Shown: positions 25,562 through 34,310, counted from the first letter of the stretch. The stretch is 64,000 bases of DNA from Streptomyces puniciscabiei (GCF_006715785.1 NZ_VFNX01000002.1:930001-994000); one strand, 5' to 3'. Program-made: numbers and translations. Notes: generated by a model not told the origin, from the letters alone.

Positions 25562-26527
25562 ATGCGCCAGACCACCCCTCTCGCCGCGGCGGCCGTCGCA
25601 GTGTTCGCCCTCGCCACCGCTTGCGGCAGCCTTGAGCCGGCCTCCGGGCGGCACGAAGAGCCGGCCGGCTCCGCTGGTTCCTCGGCCTTACCCGTCGACC
25701 GCTTCCAACTGAGCGAGACGGACGAGGAAACCGTGGACAGGGCCCGGTGGGCCCTGGCTCGTTCCTGCATGGTCGACCTGGGATTCCCCGAGCTGCGTAC
25801 GCTGAGCCTCGACCCGCCGCCGGCGTGGCCGATGCCCCCGCAGCAGGCCGGAAGGCTGGTCGCCATCAGCGTCATCACCGACACCGACCGATACGGCGTC
25901 AGCGACCCCGAGCAGGCAGCCGTCCATGGCTACCAGGGCGCGTACCTGGAGTGGAAAGCGAACCGGAAGACCGTCGACCGGAAGTGGACCCTGCCGCAAT
26001 ACGTTGCTCTGACCGGCGAGTTCGTGTACCTGCGCAACAAGAACACCGTCCATGGGCACACCGTTCCCCCGCACGGCTGTCTCGGCCAGGCCGACCGCAC
26101 CTTGTACGGTTTCCGGCCCCAGGACCGCCGGGACCCGGTGCTGTATGTGAAAGGAGCGGGCATCACCGAGGGCGAGAAGACGAACGAGTGGAAGGCTGCG
26201 GACCGCGCCTGGTCAGCGTGCATGAAAGCCCACGGCTACCACTACGCCAAGCCCTCGGAAGCCCGCAACGACCCCAAGCGGGAGGAGAAGGAGTTCGAAC
26301 AGAACCCCCACCGCGACCCCCATGTTCCCTCCGGACTGGAGAAGGCGACCGCGGTGGCGGACGCAGTGTGCAAGGAGAAGACCCACTACGTTCCAACGGT
26401 CCGCGCGATCGACATTCGCGTCCAGAAACGCCTGATCCAGAAGAACCGGACCGCTCTCGAAGAGGCACACCGTCAGAGCAAGGCCGCCGCCGACAAGGCC
26501 CGAGCGATCCTGAGGAAACTGTCCTGA
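25562..26527 (+). CDS. Hypothetical lipoprotein, 321 aa
   Basis: ATG 25562 opens MRQTTPLAAAAVAVFALATACGS, a lipoprotein signal with lipobox ATAC. The mature protein has conserved-looking Cys and Trp residues (RSCMVDLGF, PHGCLGQADRTLYGF, RAWSACMKAHGYHYAKPSEA, ADAVCKEKTHYV) and a helical C-terminus (RALEEAHRQSKAAADKARAIL type). The CMKAxGY and CMVDLGF segments are shared by a large group of Streptomyces lipoproteins of unknown function. The frame is open upstream to 25301, but the start at 25562 gives a proper signal peptide. Confidence 0.78.
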   Translation: MRQTTPLAAAAVAVFALATACGSLEPASGRHEEPAGSAGSSALPVDRFQLSETDEETVDRARWALARSCMVDLGFPELRTLSLDPPPAWPMPPQQAGRLVAISVITDTDRYGVSDPEQAAVHGYQGAYLEWKANRKTVDRKWTLPQYVALTGEFVYLRNKNTVHGHTVPPHGCLGQADRTLYGFRPQDRRDPVLYVKGAGITEGEKTNEWKAADRAWSACMKAHGYHYAKPSEARNDPKREEKEFEQNPHRDPHVPSGLEKATAVADAVCKEKTHYVPTVRAIDIRVQKRLIQKNRTALEEAHRQSKAAADKARAILRKLS

Positions 26528-26637
26528 CCGGCGGCCACGGACTTCGAGACACCGAACAGCGGTGCCACCTGCCGCAACGTCAAGTTCGTGCGCTGCACAT
26601 CGCGACCGGCAACACCCGGTCCGGGCCGGCCGGCCGG

Positions 26638-27360
26638 TCAGGAGGCTTTCCCTCCTGCGCTCGGTGTCGGCCCGGCGGCGATGGAGAAGTCGAGGACGAG
26701 GCCGTCGGCGGCGGCGTGCGCCGATGTGAGCGCGACGCCGTGGGGCAGTGCGGTGACGGCCACGGTCCTGCGCTCCAGTTCGTCGCGGAGTCCGGAGGTG
26801 GCCGGCAGCCCGGCGAGGTCGTCGACGGGCACGCTTCGGCCGAGGACGCTGACCGTGGTGGGCGTGATGGTGAAGGCGTGCGCGGTCGTGGACAGGGTCG
26901 TCCGCACGGTGACCGGCAGGCCCAGGCGGCCGACGCTGCCTGCGAGGATCAGGTCGCCGTCCTCTCCGCCGGCGGTCAGGCCGTTGCCCGGCGCGCCCAG
27001 GCGCCGGGTCACCTGGTCGTATCCGACGATGGCGGTTGCGGTGCCGCCGGCGCTGTCGCCGTTCGTCGTGACGTCTTTCAGGCGGACGGTCACATCCGAC
27101 ACGACGTGCTGACGATGCACGCCTTTCGCGTGCACCTCGATGTCTCCGACCTCCCCTCCCAGGGTGCGCAGGCCAGCGAGGGGGGTGGTGAGGTCGGCGT
27201 GCACCGGGCCGTCCGGCTTCAGCCGGCGCTCCGCCCGGGCGACGACCCGTTCCTCGGTGCGGTGCTCGGCCCAGAGGTCGGTCGCGCTGGTGACCAGGGC
27301 AAGGGTGGCGGCGGTCGCGGACAGGACGAGGCGGGTTCTCCCGCGGGGGCTCGGTTTCAT
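26638..27360 (-). CDS. DUF2993 (LmeA-like) lipid-binding protein
   Basis: A 240-residue protein. An N-terminal uncleaved or signal helix (RTRLVLSATAATLALVTS) is followed by an exported domain of the DUF2993/LmeA family, which binds phospholipid and, in mycobacteria, aids lipomannan elongation. Family-like features are the beta-rich repeats (VSDVTVRLKDV, TATAIVGYDQVTRRLG, TPTTVSVLGRSVPVDDLAGLP, GVALTSAHAAADGLVLDF). ATG 27360 follows a clear signal-like pattern. It lies 32 bp downstream of the MMPL gene in the same direction, so it is probably in its operon and under the same TetR operators. Confidence 0.8.
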   Translation of the reverse strand: MKPSPRGRTRLVLSATAATLALVTSATDLWAEHRTEERVVARAERRLKPDGPVHADLTTPLAGLRTLGGEVGDIEVHAKGVHRQHVVSDVTVRLKDVTTNGDSAGGTATAIVGYDQVTRRLGAPGNGLTAGGEDGDLILAGSVGRLGLPVTVRTTLSTTAHAFTITPTTVSVLGRSVPVDDLAGLPATSGLRDELERRTVAVTALPHGVALTSAHAAADGLVLDFSIAAGPTPSAGGKAS

Positions 27361-27392
27361 GTGGGCACTGCTCCGGATCGGTCGGCGGGCGG

Positions 27393-29594
27393 TCAGGCGT
27401 GCAGGCACAGGAGGATCCGGTCGAGCCGGCGGGGTATCCACCAGTTCGCCCGGCCGATGAGGAACATGGCGGACGGCACCAGGATCAGGCGGACCAGCGT
27501 GGCGTCGACGATCACGCTGATCGCCAGCCCCAGGGCGAGCATCTTCACGACCACGGTCGGTGAGGCGGTGAAGGACAGGAACACCGCGGTCATGATGAAG
27601 GCGGCGGCGGAGATCACGCGCGCCGTCGCGGACAGCCCCTCCCCCACGGCAAGCCGGTTGTCACGGGTGCGGTGCCAGGCCTCGGCGATGCGGGACAGCA
27701 GGAAGATCTCGTAGTCCATGGACAGCCCGAAGACGATCGCGAACATCATCATCGGCACGTACGACTCGATGGGCACCGGCTCCGAGAGTCCCAGCAGCGA
27801 TTCGCCCCATCCCCACTGGAAGACCGCGACGAGCACGCCGTAGGACGCGGCTGTGGTGCACAGGTTGAGCACGACGGCCTTGAGCGGGATCACCAGGCTG
27901 CGGAAGACCGTCATGAGCAGCAGGAAGGCGAGGACCAGGACGATGCCGATGACGATGGGCAGCCGTTCGCCGAGCGTGTCGCGGAAGTCGGCCTGGCCGG
28001 CCACGGTGCCGGTGAGATAGGCCTTCGCGCCCGTGCCGTGCAGGGCCTTCGGCAGTGTCCGCCCGGAGAGGGCGGCGAGCAGGTCGCCGGTGGCGGCGTC
28101 CTGGGGGCCGGTGGTCGGGGTGAGCGTGGTGACGAGGATCCTTCCGTCGTCGCTCGCCTTGACGGGGGTGAAGGCGGCCACGCCGTGGGTGGTTTCCAGG
28201 GCCGTGGTCACGTGGGCCGTGATCCGGTCGGCGGGCGCCTTTGCGCCGCGCACGTCGACGACGGTGACGATCGGGCCGTTCGCCCCCGCTCCGAAGCCCT
28301 GCCCGTCGGCGTGCGCGAGCCAGTCGTACGCGGTTCGGGTGCTGCTGCCGGGTCGGTCGGCACCGGCGTCGACGTGGCCGAGGCGCATCGACAGCAGGGG
28401 CAGGGAGCACACGCCGAGGACGGCGACTCCGACGGCGAGGAAAGTCCAGGGGCGCCGGGCGACGAGGTCCGCGTAGCGGTTCCGGCCGTCGCCGGCCGCG
28501 GTGCCCTCCGCGACCGGGCGGCGCAGCCCGAACCGGTCGATGCGCCTGCCGACCAGCCCCAGAGCCGCCGGTACGAGGGTGAGGGCGGCAGCGGCGGTGA
28601 TGACGACGGCACAGGTGGCCGCGAGGCCGATCTTGCCGATGAAGGTCAGCCCGCAGGCATAGAGGCTGAGCATGGCGACGGCCACGGTCACAGCGGCGAC
28701 GAGGACGGCGCCTCCGCTGGTGTGCGCGGTGCGGGCCGCGGCATCGGCGGGGTCGCGCCCGTCGATGAGGTCCTGGCGGAAGCGCGTCGTCAGGAACAGG
28801 GCGTAGTCGATGCCGACGCCCAGGCCGATCATGCCGGCAAGGGTGGTGGCCGAGGTCGCGAAGGAGAGCGTGGCGGCAACGATGCCCACGATGGCGAGGC
28901 CGACCCCGACGCCGATCAGCGCGGTGATCAGCGGGAGCAGCGCGGCGAGGACGCTGCCGAAGACCAGCAGCAGGATGACGAGGGCGGTGACGACGCCTAC
29001 GCCCTCGCTCAGCTTGTCGTCGGCCGGTGCGCGCACCACCTGATCCAGATCCCCGCCGTAGGCGACGCCGAGCCCCGCCGCCCGGGCGGGGCCGGTCGCC
29101 TTGTCCAGTTGCCCGGTGTAGTGGTGGCCGAGGTTCTTCAGCTGCTCGTCGAAGGAAACGGCGGTGTACGCGGTACGTCCGTCGGCGCTGGTGACGGGCG
29201 CGGATACAGCAGTGACGTGCGGCAGATCGCGCAGCTCGGCCAGGGTCCGCTCGAGCGCGGACCGCTGGTCGGCGACGGCGCCGGAGCTGGTGTGGAACAC
29301 GACCTTGCCGCCCGGCCTGCCCGCCTCGGGCATCGAGGTGGCGAGGAGATCGGCGCCGGTGTGGGAGGCGGTGCCGGGCAGGCTGACCTGGTCGCTGAAG
29401 GTGGGCGCGGCGAGGTGCCGTCCGGCCAGGGCCGCGACGAGGACCAGCAGCCAGACGGCGATCACCGCCGTCGGGTGTCGGGCGCAGAAGCCGCCGAGGC
29501 GGCCGAGTCCGCGGGCCGCGGCGAAGTCCGTCGCCGGAGGGGAGGCGGTGTGCGCCCCGCTCGACGCGCATGGGTGCTGCAGAGGTCGGGCCAC
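27393..29594 (-). CDS. MMPL-family (RND superfamily) membrane transporter
   Basis: A 733-residue exporter of the MMPL family, which moves lipids or small hydrophobic compounds out of the cell using the proton gradient. Two similar halves are seen: a first membrane helix (TAVIAVWLLVLVAALAG), a periplasmic loop, a bundle of helices containing GLGVGIDYALFLTTRFR (the family's conserved Asp-Tyr), then a second loop and helices with VFGLSMDYEIFLLSRIAEAW (second Asp-Tyr). GTG 29594 is chosen because GGAGG ends 5 bases upstream. An upstream open frame to 29987 is shadow. It is divergent from a TetR gene at 29830, with palindromes between, so the TetR probably represses it and ligands that it exports may relieve repression. 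Confidence 0.93.
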   Translation of the reverse strand: MARPLQHPCASSGAHTASPPATDFAAARGLGRLGGFCARHPTAVIAVWLLVLVAALAGRHLAAPTFSDQVSLPGTASHTGADLLATSMPEAGRPGGKVVFHTSSGAVADQRSALERTLAELRDLPHVTAVSAPVTSADGRTAYTAVSFDEQLKNLGHHYTGQLDKATGPARAAGLGVAYGGDLDQVVRAPADDKLSEGVGVVTALVILLLVFGSVLAALLPLITALIGVGVGLAIVGIVAATLSFATSATTLAGMIGLGVGIDYALFLTTRFRQDLIDGRDPADAAARTAHTSGGAVLVAAVTVAVAMLSLYACGLTFIGKIGLAATCAVVITAAAALTLVPAALGLVGRRIDRFGLRRPVAEGTAAGDGRNRYADLVARRPWTFLAVGVAVLGVCSLPLLSMRLGHVDAGADRPGSSTRTAYDWLAHADGQGFGAGANGPIVTVVDVRGAKAPADRITAHVTTALETTHGVAAFTPVKASDDGRILVTTLTPTTGPQDAATGDLLAALSGRTLPKALHGTGAKAYLTGTVAGQADFRDTLGERLPIVIGIVLVLAFLLLMTVFRSLVIPLKAVVLNLCTTAASYGVLVAVFQWGWGESLLGLSEPVPIESYVPMMMFAIVFGLSMDYEIFLLSRIAEAWHRTRDNRLAVGEGLSATARVISAAAFIMTAVFLSFTASPTVVVKMLALGLAISVIVDATLVRLILVPSAMFLIGRANWWIPRRLDRILLCLHA

Positions 29595-29613
29595 CTGGGC
29601 CTCCAAGAAGAAA

Positions 29614-29629
29614 GTGTCACGAGTGACAC
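29614..29629. promoter_or_regulatory. Palindromic operator GTGTCAC-GA-GTGACAC at the MMPL promoter
   Basis: Perfect 7-bp arms with a 2-bp centre, 20 bases upstream of the MMPL start codon. A looser copy of the same half-site follows at 29655-29677 (ATGACA, 11 bases, TGTCAT). Placement fits steric repression of MMPL transcription by the divergent TetR protein. Confidence 0.6.
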
Positions 29630-29786
29630 GAACTCTAGAGAGGAAGTGGCATGAATGACAATTGGCAGTGCTGTCATTTTTGGCGCCGACGACTCTGGGA
29701 GAGTGCGCGCCAGAAGGCGACGCTTCGGAGCGGCACGTGTCAGCGGTCGGTAGCACTGCGTGCGTCGGCCAGGGGGGTGGCATGCA

Positions 29787-29808
29787 TGTCAATTGACAGT
29801 CGTGACAC
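29787..29808. promoter_or_regulatory. Palindrome TGTCAATTGACA plus GTGACAC half-site at the tetR promoter
   Basis: A perfect 12-bp palindrome at 29787-29798 and a GTGACAC half-site at 29802-29808 lie 22-43 bases upstream of the tetR start. They share the TGTCA/TGACA core with the site at 29614, which supports autoregulation by the same repressor. Confidence 0.55.
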
Positions 29809-29829
29809 CATGGCGGGAGGCTTCGGACC

Positions 29830-30453
29830 ATGCCCAGTGAGATCGCCCCCGCCGGACTGCGCGAACGCAAGAAGGAGGAGACGCGGCGCCGCCTGCTGGA
29901 AGGGGCCGCACGCCTGTTCAAGGAACGCGGCTTCGAGGCCACTACGATCGCGGACATCGCCGCATACGCGAACGTCTCCGTGCGCACCTTCTTCCGCTAC
30001 TTCGAGAGCAAGGAGGCGCTGCTGCTGCCGGACGGCGTCGAGATCTTCGCCTACGTCGAAAACGCCCTGGCCCGGCGTCCGGCGGACGAGGAGCCCCTGG
30101 ACGCGGTGTGCAACGCCCTGCTGGAGGCGGCCGAGCCGTTCGCCGCCTCCACTCTGACCGCCCTCAGCCATCCGGTCCAAGGCATCGAGAACGTCGTCAC
30201 GGCCCGGCTCGTCCAGGCCTTCTCCGACTTCGAGGAGCGGCTCACCGTCCTGGTCGAGCGCAGACTGCCGCCCAACACGCCGGACGCCGACCTCACAGCC
30301 GCGGTGATCGCCTGCGCCGCCCTGTCCGCAGTGCGCGCCGTACTGCGCACCCGCAGGGCGCGCCGGGCGTCCGGCCTCACCGACACCGGCCCGGCACCCC
30401 TGCCACGGGCCTTCGCGATACTGCGGGGGATCAGCGCAGCCGAACAGCCCTGA
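29830..30453 (+). CDS. TetR-family regulator of the MMPL transporter
   Basis: A 207-residue TetR repressor. The N-terminal DNA-binding domain is classical: LRERKKEETRRRLLEGAARLFKERGFEATTIADIAAYANVSVRTFFRYFESKEAL, with the recognition helix around VSVRTFFRYF. The C-terminal ligand domain is helical and unspecific. GGGAGG lies about 9 bases before ATG 29830. It is divergent from the MMPL gene, and TGTCA-type palindromes at 29614, 29655 and 29787 are its likely operators. The ligand is unknown but should resemble the exported compound. Confidence 0.92.
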   Translation: MPSEIAPAGLRERKKEETRRRLLEGAARLFKERGFEATTIADIAAYANVSVRTFFRYFESKEALLLPDGVEIFAYVENALARRPADEEPLDAVCNALLEAAEPFAASTLTALSHPVQGIENVVTARLVQAFSDFEERLTVLVERRLPPNTPDADLTAAVIACAALSAVRAVLRTRRARRASGLTDTGPAPLPRAFAILRGISAAEQP

Positions 30454-30601
30454 CAGCGGCAGGGGAGCCGCTGACCGGGAGCCGCTGACCGGGAACCCCG
30501 CCCCCCCGGCTCGCTGTCCGACCCCGGGAGCACGGACACCCTCGACACGTCGGCGCAGCTCGCCGAGACTCTGCGAGCGCATCGGCTATGCGAGTGCGGC
30601 G

Positions 30602-30942
30602 GTGCCCAACTGGGGTCGGAACACCGGGGTCGTCTGGTCGGTGTTCGTGCTTCTGGCTGCAGTCAGTGCCGGACTGGCGCTGGTGAGCCACTGCCTCGAC
30701 GGGCCGACCGGTGCTGAGGGCAGTCCTCTCAGAACGGACCCGGTCACCGGTGCCGCACGCACCACCGTGCGGTTCACCTCGCTATGGCGTCCGTACCTTG
30801 AATCAGTCGCGGTGCGCAGGCACGGGCTCGCACTCGACCGGCTGGCGGGGCTGCTGCGGCGTCCGCGCGGTCGCTTCGCGGTGGTGTGCGGGGCCGGGGG
30901 TTTCCGGAAGACGACGTTGGCCGCCGCGCTGACACCCGCCCG
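30602..30942 (+). pseudogene. Membrane P-loop NTPase gene cut at Walker A by IS3-type DNA
   Basis: GTG 30602 opens MPNWGRNTGVVWSVFVLLAAVSAGLALV, a membrane helix, then RLAGLLRRPRGRFAVVCGAGGFRKTTLAAAL, a Walker-A-like motif of NB-ARC/STAND NTPases. The essential Gly before Lys is Arg (GGFRKTT instead of GGFGKTT). After about 30935 the sequence becomes an IS3 transposase in a different frame, so the NTPase is truncated. Similar actinobacterial genes encode large signalling ATPases. The start is uncertain, since open sequence continues upstream. Confidence 0.45.
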
Positions 30943-31467
30943 GACCTGGTCCTGCGCGACTTCCGACCCGACCCGAGCGCGGTCGACATCCGCTGGTGCG
31001 GCGACATCACCTACATCCCCACCGACGAGGGCTGGCTCTACCTGGCCACCGTCATCGACATCGCCTCCCGCCGGGTGGTCGGCCGGGCCACTGCCGACCA
31101 CCTGCGCACCGAACTGGTCGCCGACGCACTGCGAGCCGCCTGCCACCAGCGCCGCCCAGCAGGTTCCGTGATCTTCCACTCCGACCGCGGCTGCCAATAC
31201 ACCAGCCTAGAACTCGCCCTGTTGGCAGACCAGTTGGGTGTCCGGCTATCCGCTGGCCGTACCGGCCAGTGCTGGGACAACGCGCTGGCCGAGTCGTTCT
31301 TCGCCGCCCTGAACAACGAGCTGATCGGCATCCAGCCCTGGCCCAGCAGGTCCGCCGCCCACACCGCGATCTTTGAGTGGATCGAAAGCTGGTACAACTT
31401 GGACCGACTCCACAGCAGCCTCGACGACCGCAGCCCCGCCGACTACGAGGCCGCACTCGCAGCCTGA
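30918..31467 (+). pseudogene. IS3-family transposase (OrfB) fragment
   Basis: About 180 residues of the IS3 integrase core: DIRWCGDITYIPTDEGWLYLATVID (first Asp), VIFHSDRGCQYTS (second Asp) and QCWDNALAESFFAALNNELI (catalytic Glu), ending LHSSLDDRSPADYEAALAA. The N-terminal OrfA part and the start of OrfB are missing. The core is uninterrupted, but without the 5' third it cannot be active. An ATG at 30886 gives an open frame of 193 codons, but the first dozen residues belong to the truncated NTPase region read out of frame. Confidence 0.8.
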
Positions 31468-31494
31468 CCACCACACCGTTGGGGTCCGTCAAAG

Positions 31495-31970
31495 CGGAAC
31501 AAGCTCACCGTCCATGCCCGGCCCTATGACCCGGCACGTCCGGTGATGTGCATGGACGAGAAGCCCTTCCAGCTCCTCGACCATGTCCGCGGCCCGCTCC
31601 CCGCCCGGCCTGGGCACGACGCCTGCCAGGACAGCGAGTACATCTCCGGTGTGGCACGTGCTCCATCTTCGTGAGTCGAACCTTACGCGGATGGCGTGGG
31701 GTTCAGGCACTGTCCCAGTGGACCCGGATCGACTGGGCCGGCCAGGTCAAGCAGCTGCCCAAACACGAGTCATGGCTCAACATCGCCGAGACCGAACTCT
31801 CCGCGCTGACCAGGCAATGTCTCGACCGCAGGATCGGCGACCTCGACACACTCAACACCGAACTCTCAGCCAGGCAGAACGTCACCAACACCGACCAGCG
31901 TCAGGTGGACTGGCAGTTCACCACCCACGCTGCACGCATCAAACTGCGCCACCTCTATCCCAGACATTAG
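31495..31970 (+). pseudogene. IS630-family transposase remnant with internal deletion
   Basis: The reading begins [40 protein letters not shown], an IS630 DDE core with the first Asp in CMDEKP. It continues in another frame to RGWRGVQALSQWTRIDWAGQVKQL, then jumps to PKHESWLNIAETELSALTRQCLDRR (catalytic Glu) and ends ARIKLRHLYPRH at 31970. About 50 residues with the second Asp are deleted, and frames change, so it is dead. The 66-bp hairpin starts 14 bp after the stop. Confidence 0.75.
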
Positions 31971-31983
31971 CCGCGACAGTCCA

Positions 31984-32049
31984 CTAGCCTCGATCTTGCA
32001 TGAGGGTCCGTCAGCTTGCTGATGGACCCTCATGCAAGATCGAGGCTAG
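31984..32049. repeat. 66-bp near-perfect hairpin with CTAG ends
   Basis: The left arm starts CTAGCCTCGATCTTGCATGA and the right arm ends with its reverse complement at 32049. Arms are 32 bases each around a TT centre (32016-32017), with a single G/T mismatch pair at 32010 and 32023. It lies between a dead IS630 transposase and the 3' end of the SDR gene. It could be two transposon ends joined head to head, a MITE, or a strong two-way terminator. Confidence 0.8.
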
Positions 32050-32137
32050 GTTCGGTGTGACTACCGGTGTGATCGCGACGCGGACAGGGCGGCTGTCGTC
32101 TTCGCCGGGACAGGCACAGCGCATCCTCTTGCGGCGA

Positions 32138-32887
32138 TCAGATCTGGTTGAGTCCGCCATCCACGAAAAGCTCGGATCCGGTGACGAAGCTGCTCTCATT
32201 GCTGGCGAGGAACAGCGCAGCAGCAGCGGCCTCGTCCGGCTGCCCCATGCGACCCAGCGGAACCTGGCTGGCGAAGGCGTCCCTCATCTGTGCGGCCTGG
32301 TCGGCGTCGGCGGCCAGGCCGGTGATGCCCGGGGTGACGATCGGACCGGGGACCAGGGTGTTCACCCGGATCGCGCGGCCGCTCAGTTCGTTGGCCCAGG
32401 TGCGCGAGAAGGAACGGACCGCAGCCTTGGACGCGGCGTACACGCCAAAGGCGGCGCCGCCTGAGGTCGCGGCAGTCGATCCGGTCAGGATCACCGAGGC
32501 GCCGTCGTTGAGCAGCGGAATGGCCTTCTGAACAGTGAAGAGCATCCCCCGTACGTTGATGTTGAAGGTGGCGTCGAAGTGCTCCTCGGTGACCTGCTCA
32601 AGGGCAGCGAACTCACCGCCGCCCGCGTTGGCGAACAGTACGTCGATGGGCCGGCCTCGCTCGGCGACAGCCGCGTACAGGCGGTCGATGTCCGCGAGAT
32701 CCGCGACGTCGCCCCTGACGGCGGTGGCTTCGCCGCCGATCTCGGCCAGCGCGGCGTCGAGGGCCTCCTGCCGGCGGCCGGTGATGAACACGTGGGCGCC
32801 TTCGCGTGCGAATCGCTTGGCGGTGGCCAGTCCGATTCCGCTGTTGCCTCCGGTGATCACTGCCGTCTTCCCGTCGAGCTGTCCCAT
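32138..32887 (-). CDS. Short-chain dehydrogenase/reductase (classical SDR)
   Basis: A 249-residue classical SDR with the cofactor motif TGGNSGIGLA near the N-terminus. RR in FITGRRQEAL suggests NADPH preference. NAG is in LFANAGGGEF, the catalytic Ser is in LTGSTAATSG, and YxxxK is in YAASKAA. The C-terminus (SEFVDGGLNQI type) is standard. ATG 32887 begins MGQLDGKTAVITGG. It is divergent from the TetR gene at 33283, and TCCATAA-type sites in between suggest repression by that TetR. Substrates of such small SDRs cannot be inferred; stress or xenobiotic reduction is plausible. Confidence 0.93.
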   Translation of the reverse strand: MGQLDGKTAVITGGNSGIGLATAKRFAREGAHVFITGRRQEALDAALAEIGGEATAVRGDVADLADIDRLYAAVAERGRPIDVLFANAGGGEFAALEQVTEEHFDATFNINVRGMLFTVQKAIPLLNDGASVILTGSTAATSGGAAFGVYAASKAAVRSFSRTWANELSGRAIRVNTLVPGPIVTPGITGLAADADQAAQMRDAFASQVPLGRMGQPDEAAAAALFLASNESSFVTGSELFVDGGLNQI

Positions 32888-32979
32888 GATCGTTTACTCC
32901 TGTCCGGTGCGAACGCCAGAAGTCGTGCACCGAGTGTCACTGCGGTTTTACAGCCCGAACCGGACGGCCCCGAGCCCAG

Positions 32980-33016
32980 TTATGGACTATACGGTAAAGA
33001 ACCTGGTTATGGACCG
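32980..33016. promoter_or_regulatory. Two direct copies of a TTATGGAC-type element in the SDR/TetR gap
   Basis: TTATGGAC at 32980-32987 (followed by TATACGGTAA) and TTATGGACCG at 33007-33016 (followed by CACGGACAA) are about 27 bp apart and share their layout. AACCTGGTT (33000-33008) lies between them. On the SDR strand the second copy reads CGGTCCATAA a few bases after TTGTCC, the same arrangement as at the VOC promoter (34282). They are likely operators of the TetR at 33283. Confidence 0.55.
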
Positions 33017-33282
33017 CACGGACAAAAACGTGACCGTGGGCATACCGTCGAGGCGCGACAGGACGGCCGGCACGGGCCTGCCCGCGAGGGCGCCGGGAAA
33101 GCCCCTGAGGGGGAGCCATGCACGGCACGGCTCCTGTCGCCCGGCCTTGCCCTGCACGGCAGCCCCGCACGGCGGCGACGAGGGGAACGCCCAGGTCCTC
33201 CCGCGTCACCGCGAGCAGCCGGGCCTGTGCTGCATGCCCCACGATCTGGACCGATAGGTCAAGAAGAAGGTAGGCTGCAGTC

Positions 33283-33870
33283 ATGGGGCGACCGCGGAAT
33301 TTCGATGACAACCAGGTACTGGAGTCTGCGCGCGAGCAGTTCTGGAATCAGGGGTACGCGGCTACGTCACTGCAGAACCTGACGGACGCCACCGGACTGG
33401 GCAAGGGAAGTCTGTACGGCGCCTTCGGCGACAAGCGGCAGCTGTTCTTGCACGTGCTGGACGGCTACCGCGAGGAACAGCTGAACGGCGTCCGGGCGGT
33501 CCTCACCGGGCCCGGGACGCCCTTCGAACGCCTGACCCTGTTCGTTGAGGGAGTGGCCAAGGGATTCACGGAGGACCCGCAGCGCCGCGGCTGTCTTCTG
33601 GTCAACAGTACATCCGAGCTGCACAGCAACGATCCGGATGTGGTCTCCCGGGCCCGGTCCACCTATCAAGCGGTCGAAGATCTTCTGATCGCCTGCGTAA
33701 AGGAAGCCCAGGACGACGGGACGGTCGAACCGAGCGCGGACGCCCAGGAGCTCGGGCGACTGCTCCTCGCCGTCATGCAGGGCATCGAGTTTCTCGCCAA
33801 GACCGACATGGACGGCTCGGCTCTGCTGCAGATAGGCCGGGCCGCCCTCAAGCAGCTGTCCCGGCACTGA
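33283..33870 (+). CDS. TetR-family regulator divergent from the SDR
   Basis: A 195-residue TetR protein. The HTH (LESAREQFWNQGYAATSLQNLTDATGLGKGSLYGAFGDKRQLF) is clear. The C-terminal domain has the segments PQRRGCLLVNSTSEL and VMQGIEFLAKT of the YxaF/AcrR-like subfamily that controls quinone- or dehydrogenase-linked genes. ATG 33283 is preceded by AAGAAGGTAGGCTGCAGTC, giving an AAGAAGG site 11 bases upstream. The divergent SDR at 32887 and the VOC protein at 34475 share a TCCATAA-type site, so it probably controls both. Confidence 0.92.
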   Translation: MGRPRNFDDNQVLESAREQFWNQGYAATSLQNLTDATGLGKGSLYGAFGDKRQLFLHVLDGYREEQLNGVRAVLTGPGTPFERLTLFVEGVAKGFTEDPQRRGCLLVNSTSELHSNDPDVVSRARSTYQAVEDLLIACVKEAQDDGTVEPSADAQELGRLLLAVMQGIEFLAKTDMDGSALLQIGRAALKQLSRH

Positions 33871-34281
33871 CCATCCTGCGGGTCGGCATCGTCCACAGGT
33901 GATGTGCCGACAAACAGCGATCCGGGTGGGCCCGCCTGGGTCGGCACGCGAGCGTCCAGCTCACCTACCTTTCGAATGTTCCCACGAGTGGCCCGGCCGC
34001 CCGCCCCGGCACAGTTGCCGGCCCGCCCCTTTCGTCATGCCCTTGAGGGGGCCCTCTTCGGCCGTGCGGCTGCGCCATCGACTGCGCCTCACCGCGGGCC
34101 GGACGACGCTCTGGCAGCCGACGGCGCCGGACCGTTTCACACGAGCACTGCGGGCGAGCTCTACAGATTCCCGCACAGGACCTTATTCGCGGCTCTCTTT
34201 CGAATGCCGACGGCGCGGCGAGCGCTCAAATAGTGCATTGATCGACTGACTTCGCAACGCAAGTGAAGGAGCCCTACGTTC
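33871..34281. other. 411-bp stretch with no supported gene
   Basis: Open frames on both strands are without family-like sequence. TTTCGAATG occurs at about 33973 and 34198, but no function could be assigned. Confidence 0.4.
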
Positions 34282-34310
34282 TTGACTGAACGGTCCATAA
34301 GTTCTACCTT
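34282..34310 (+). promoter_or_regulatory. Candidate promoter with operator for the VOC gene
   Basis: TTGACT (34282-34287), 17 bases, TACCTT (34305-34310). CGGTCCATAA at 34291-34300 fills the spacer, and GAAC/GTTC arms flank it. The same 10-mer is found inverted at 33007-33016 upstream of the SDR. A repressor here would block polymerase. Confidence 0.5.

Noticed and set aside
31984..32049. CRISPR repeat or origin of replication
   Set aside because: A single palindrome without repeats or DnaA boxes; better explained as transposon ends or a terminator.
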